DNA of 64,000 nt from Pseudomonas sp. B6002. Its GTDB lineage: Bacteria > Pseudomonadota > Gammaproteobacteria > Pseudomonadales > Pseudomonadaceae. Position numbers and translations under genes: made by a program. The stretch lies in contig NZ_JACAOY010000014.1 of the NCBI RefSeq assembly GCF_013385985.1, forward strand, positions 62,001-126,000, read 5' to 3'. The notes below the pieces were generated by a model. That model was not told where the DNA came from. It was given only the letters and a program-made list of their open reading frames with translations, and did not search any database. Positions 61,440 through 64,000 of this stretch are shown in pieces; the stretch's first letter is position 1, and the number at the start of each line of letters is the position of its first letter.

Positions 61440-62080
61440 CCCATGCCCCTGACGTTCTTGATCACATGGCTGCCCAACTTGCGCCGCAAGGCGTGAATCA
61501 GGAACTCGATTGCATTGCTTTCCACTTCGTTGCCCCAGCCATACAGACGGTCTTCCAGTTCACTGCGCGAGAGGATCGCGCCGGGGCGTATCAGCAAGGC
61601 CTGCAGCAGGGCAAATTCCCGGCTCGACAGCGCCACGCCGCGCTGCTCTTCGGTGCTCGCCTGTTTGGTCAGCAGGTCCAGGGACACCACGCCATTGCCC
61701 AGCAACGACAACGCGCTGCCGCCTTTGCGCCGCAGCACCGCACGGATGCGCGCGAGCAGTTCCGCGATGTCGAAGGGCTTGAGCAGGAAGTCATCGGCAC
61801 CGGCGTCGAGGCCGCGCAGGCGGTCATCGAGGCTGTCGCGGGCGGTGATGATCAGCAGCGGAACCGGGTTGTTGCGCGAGCGGATAGTGTCGAGTACTTC
61901 CAGGCCGTCCTTGCCGGGCAGGCCCAGGTCCAGCAGCACCAGGTCGTAGGGGTGGGTGTCGAGGGCGGCCAGGCCCGTGAGGCCGTTCTTGACCCAGTCG
62001 GCGGCGTAGCTCGCATCGCTGAGCGCGCGCTGGATCGCATCGCCAATCATCGGGTCGTCTTCGACCAGCAGTATCCGCAT
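61415..62080 (-). CDS. OmpR-family response regulator
   Basis: 221 residues. Receiver with MRILLVEDDPMIGDAIQRAL, phospho-acceptor Asp51 (LVLLDLGLPGKDG) and Lys in FLLKPFDIAEL. C-terminal winged helix (LSSREFALLQALLIRPGAIL, NAIEFLIHALRRKLG, IKNVRGMGWMV). ATG 62080 with GGAGTGCGAT upstream; the longer frame to 62152 lacks such a site. The signal is unknown; the upstream lipoprotein and COG4705 genes are likely partners or targets. Confidence 0.92.
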   Translation of the reverse strand: MRILLVEDDPMIGDAIQRALSDASYAADWVKNGLTGLAALDTHPYDLVLLDLGLPGKDGLEVLDTIRSRNNPVPLLIITARDSLDDRLRGLDAGADDFLLKPFDIAELLARIRAVLRRKGGSALSLLGNGVVSLDLLTKQASTEEQRGVALSSREFALLQALLIRPGAILSRSELEDRLYGWGNEVESNAIEFLIHALRRKLGSHVIKNVRGMGWMVSKNA

Positions 62081-62155
62081 ATCGCACTCCGCAGAAATTG
62101 CACACGCGGCGAGGTGATCGCCGCGTGTGTATTGAAGCACCTGTACCGGCAAGCG

Positions 62156-62578
62156 TCAGCCTTTCATCTGGTCGAAAGCCTTGAGCAAGTCATCCATTGC
62201 GGCCTTGCAGTCGGCCTGGATCGGGTTGCCGTCACGCAGCGCCGAGAGTGCGCGGTCGATGGCTTTGTCCAGCACATGCCAGTCGCTGGCGGCACGCGGC
62301 TTGATGCCGGCTTCGGCGGCGTCCCAGGTGGTTTCCAGGTCCTTGATACGGGTCTTGGCTCCTGCCAGGTCATTCCTGGCGACGAGGACCGAGACATCCA
62401 CGGCGATGTTGCGGAACGCCGACAGGTCGCCCAGTTGGGATGCCTGGCTTTGGCTGGTGGTCGGGTCGGTGCCGGCCTTCGGTTTGTCGGCGGGTTTGGA
62501 GCAGCCGGTGGCGATGCCCAGCATCAGAATGGCGGAGGCGATGGCAACGCGGCGAATCAGGTTGTGAAAAGGGCGCAT
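62156..62578 (-). CDS. Small lipoprotein of unknown function
   Basis: 140 residues. Signal peptide RRVAIASAILMLGIATGCSK with a lipobox-like ATGC, then a Lys/Pro/Ser/Gln-rich linker and a helical domain (VARNDLAGAKTRIKDLETTW; LDKAIDRALSALRDGNP). It resembles small histidine-kinase-associated periplasmic lipoproteins but I cannot name it. ATG 62578; the 396-codon frame extending to 63346 runs through the next gene in another frame and is an artefact. Confidence 0.8.
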   Translation of the reverse strand: MRPFHNLIRRVAIASAILMLGIATGCSKPADKPKAGTDPTTSQSQASQLGDLSAFRNIAVDVSVLVARNDLAGAKTRIKDLETTWDAAEAGIKPRAASDWHVLDKAIDRALSALRDGNPIQADCKAAMDDLLKAFDQMKG

Positions 62579-62601
62579 GAGAGTTTCCTTGGGGTGAGTA
62601 T

Positions 62602-63366
62602 TCAGTGGGAAAGGGTTTTGCGGTTGCCGACGCTGACCTGTGCGACGGCCACCAACAGCACGATGACGCAGAGGAACAGCGCGCTGGTCCAGTTGGCGCC
62701 CATGCCCAGGCCGCCGTAGGTCTTGGCTTGGGTGAGCAGGTCGCCGAGGGACGCGCCCAGGGGCCGGGTGAGGATGTAAGCCACCCAGAAGGTCAGCACG
62801 CTGTTGACGCCCAGGCGCCAAGCCACCAGCGTGGCGGCGATCAAACCGGCGAAAATCACCGCGCCGAGGGTGAAACCCAGGCCCAGTGCTTCGGTGGCCA
62901 GGTCTCCGGCGGCGGTGCCCAGGGCAAAGGTGCAGAGCACCGTCGTCCAATAGAACCACTCGCGGCGCGGCGTGACGATGTCGCGGATCGACAGGCTGCG
63001 TTCGGTGCGGTACCAGACGCTGAAGTTGAGTGCGAGCAACACCGAGAATATCGCCGTGCTGGCGTACAGGCTGACGTCGAGTTTGTCGGTGAGGATGTCG
63101 GTGATCTGCGTGCCGACGATGCTCACCAGCACCACGGTCAGCCAGTAGATCCACGGGGTGTAGGCCTTGGTGCGCAGTTGCCAGAACAACGCGATGGCGA
63201 GCAGCGCAGCCATGCCGAGGCTGGTGGGGCCGGCGCCGAAGCCGGCATCGACGGCGAGGTAATCCGCGCCGGTTTCGCCCACGGTGGTGGACAAAATCTT
63301 GATCACCCAGAAGGACAGCGTCACCTCGGGTACTTTGTTCAGCCAACGGGCTGCTGTGGCATTCAT
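62602..63366 (-). CDS. COG4705-type multipass membrane protein
   Basis: 254 residues with about seven TM helices. Features: VPEVTLSFWVIKILSTTVGE near the N-terminus, DYLAVDAGFG, a repeat-like FYWTTVLCTFALGTAAGDLA, and TFWVAYILTRPLGASLGDLL. The paired pattern TTxGE/A-A-D suggests an internal duplication. The family is uncharacterised and often lies beside two-component genes. AGGAGAGG precedes the ATG and falls in the arm of an inverted repeat. Confidence 0.85.
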   Translation of the reverse strand: MNATAARWLNKVPEVTLSFWVIKILSTTVGETGADYLAVDAGFGAGPTSLGMAALLAIALFWQLRTKAYTPWIYWLTVVLVSIVGTQITDILTDKLDVSLYASTAIFSVLLALNFSVWYRTERSLSIRDIVTPRREWFYWTTVLCTFALGTAAGDLATEALGLGFTLGAVIFAGLIAATLVAWRLGVNSVLTFWVAYILTRPLGASLGDLLTQAKTYGGLGMGANWTSALFLCVIVLLVAVAQVSVGNRKTLSH

Positions 63367-63374
63367 CGGGTTAC

Positions 63375-63409
63375 CTCTCCTGGACGGCGCGGCGGTCGGC
63401 GCAGGAGAG
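63375..63409 (-). promoter_or_regulatory. Inverted repeat that could mask the COG4705 ribosome site
   Basis: CTCTCCTG and CAGGAGAG (63375-63382 and 63402-63409) are perfect inverted copies; on the transcript the downstream arm contains the GGAGAGG Shine-Dalgarno sequence. Outer bases TTACC/GGTAA can extend the stem after a bulge. This would sequester the ribosome site. Confidence 0.4.
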
Positions 63410-63426
63410 AAGGTAAGCCCCGAAAC

Positions 63427-64000
63427 TTAGCTGGGACTGAGGGCCGGCGCTTTTTTCAACACATGGGCCATGCCCACGGTGGTGAGGTGCACCACGCTCC
63501 CCATGGGTGGCGCCTGCAGGCCGGAGCTGCGTACCAAAATCGCATGGTCATGCCCGTGCAGCTCGACGGTCAGCGTGCAGGTATTGCCGCCGAACTCACG
63601 TTCGGTCACCACGCCTCGGCAGCCAGCGCCATCGGTGGTGCTCAACAGCAGTTGTTCCGGGCGCAGCATGATCCGTGTGGTGGCGTGGTTGAGCTTGCTG
63701 TCCACGGCCACACGTCCCAGGTCGCAGTGAGCCCAGCCGTCTTCAACCCGGGCGGGCAGGATCACGGCGTCGCCAAGAAACAACGCGGTCTGCTCATCGA
63801 CCGGGTATTGGTACAGGTCCATCGGATGGCCAGACTGCACCAGCCGGCCCTGGCGCATCACCGCCAACTGGTCGGCAAATGACAGCGCTTCGCTTTGATC
63901 GTGGGTCACCAGAATCGTGGTGATGCCAGCCTCGCTCAGCAACCGCGCGACCATCTTGCGCATCGCCGAGCGCAGCCCGGTGTCCAGTGCGGAAAAGGGC
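63427..64000 (-). CDS. ABC transporter ATP-binding protein, C-terminal part (window edge)
   Basis: The frame continues to the right edge without a start; 191 codons are visible. It opens with PFSALDTGLRSAM, the end of Walker B and the D-loop, then the H-loop ILVTHDQSEALSFADQLAVM and a C-terminal TOBE-like regulatory domain (FLGDAVILPARVEDGWAHCD, IMLRPEQLLLS). The order fits FbpC/PotA-type importers (ferric iron, polyamine, thiamine). The internal ATG at 63963 lies inside the ATPase domain and is not the true start. Confidence 0.88.
   Translation of the reverse strand, partial: PFSALDTGLRSAMRKMVARLLSEAGITTILVTHDQSEALSFADQLAVMRQGRLVQSGHPMDLYQYPVDEQTALFLGDAVILPARVEDGWAHCDLGRVAVDSKLNHATTRIMLRPEQLLLSTTDGAGCRGVVTEREFGGNTCTLTVELHGHDHAILVRSSGLQAPPMGSVVHLTTVGMAHVLKKAPALSPS

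Noticed and set aside
62156-63346. 396-codon frame starting far upstream of the small lipoprotein
   Set aside because: Its first 256 codons overlap the COG4705 gene in another frame and are Arg/Pro/His-rich; the lipoprotein signal peptide starts at 62578.

Overview
The window looks like the chromosome of a fluorescent Pseudomonas (P. fluorescens group). The evidence is the TTG-started gacA followed by uvrC, pgsA and tRNA-Gly, the DUF1652 protein, high-GC codon use, and several copies of the Pseudomonas short palindromic repeats (arms containing GGGAGCTGGCTTGCCTGCGA or GGAGCCGGCTTGCCGGCGA). No prophage, insertion sequence, rRNA or CRISPR array was seen. Both ends cut through genes: a large DUF6543 toxin-like protein on the left and an ABC-transporter ATPase on the right.

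Layout. 1-3.3 kb: 5'-proximal 1102 codons of a giant DUF6543 (dermonecrotic-toxin-like) gene. 3.5-8.5 kb: MFS transporter, DUF1652 protein, a three-PAS LuxR regulator, a membrane protein and an AraC regulator. 8.8-12.8 kb: an operon of nitrate/sulfonate-type ABC transporter genes plus PhzF and RidA proteins. 12.9-14.6 kb: lipoprotein transglycosylase, FKBP isomerase, GNAT. 14.7-15.9 kb: an MgtC-family gene behind a highly structured leader of roughly 430 nt. 16.2-21 kb: a BvgA/BvgS (EvgA/EvgS)-type phosphorelay with a trailing degenerate receiver protein. 21-22.4 kb: dkgB and a carboxymuconolactone decarboxylase-like gene. 22.4-26.5 kb: a signalling operon (FecR-like protein, haem-motif/HAMP sensor, Ser/Thr kinase, PP2C phosphatase). 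26.7-30.1 kb: a small protein with a CNF/BLF1-type Cys-His signature, a DUF3455 protein, an outer-membrane barrel and a two-gene membrane-protein unit.

30.2-46 kb is one large catabolic island: XRE-cupin regulator, TMADH-type old yellow enzyme, class II aldolase, BetI-like TetR regulator, enoyl-CoA hydratase, acyl-CoA dehydrogenase, ADP-forming acyl-CoA synthetase, ThDP decarboxylase, a peptide-type ABC importer (solute-binding protein, two permeases, fused double ATPase) and a quinone-reductase-like flavoprotein. Import, oxidative or carbon-carbon cleavage steps and CoA-dependent beta-oxidation are encoded side by side; the substrate is not known.

46.1-47.8 kb holds a DAHP synthase preceded by what looks like a transcription attenuator: a short ORF ending in a dense run of Phe/Tyr/Trp codons, an intrinsic terminator, then a second aromatic-rich short ORF. 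47.9-52.5 kb: nitrilase-family hydrolase, GNAT, gacA-uvrC-pgsA and tRNA-Gly(GCC). 52.5-54.9 kb: SDR/TetR divergent pair and two orphan immunity-like genes (YwqK/MORN repeats; TPR-like). 55-60.1 kb: LysR regulator divergent from an EmrA-EmrB-NodT tripartite efflux operon. 60.1-63.4 kb: a two-component system with a lipoprotein and a COG4705 membrane protein. The most unusual items are the aromatic attenuator, the CNF-like protein, the mgtC leader, the catabolic island and the kinase/phosphatase/haem-sensor operon.
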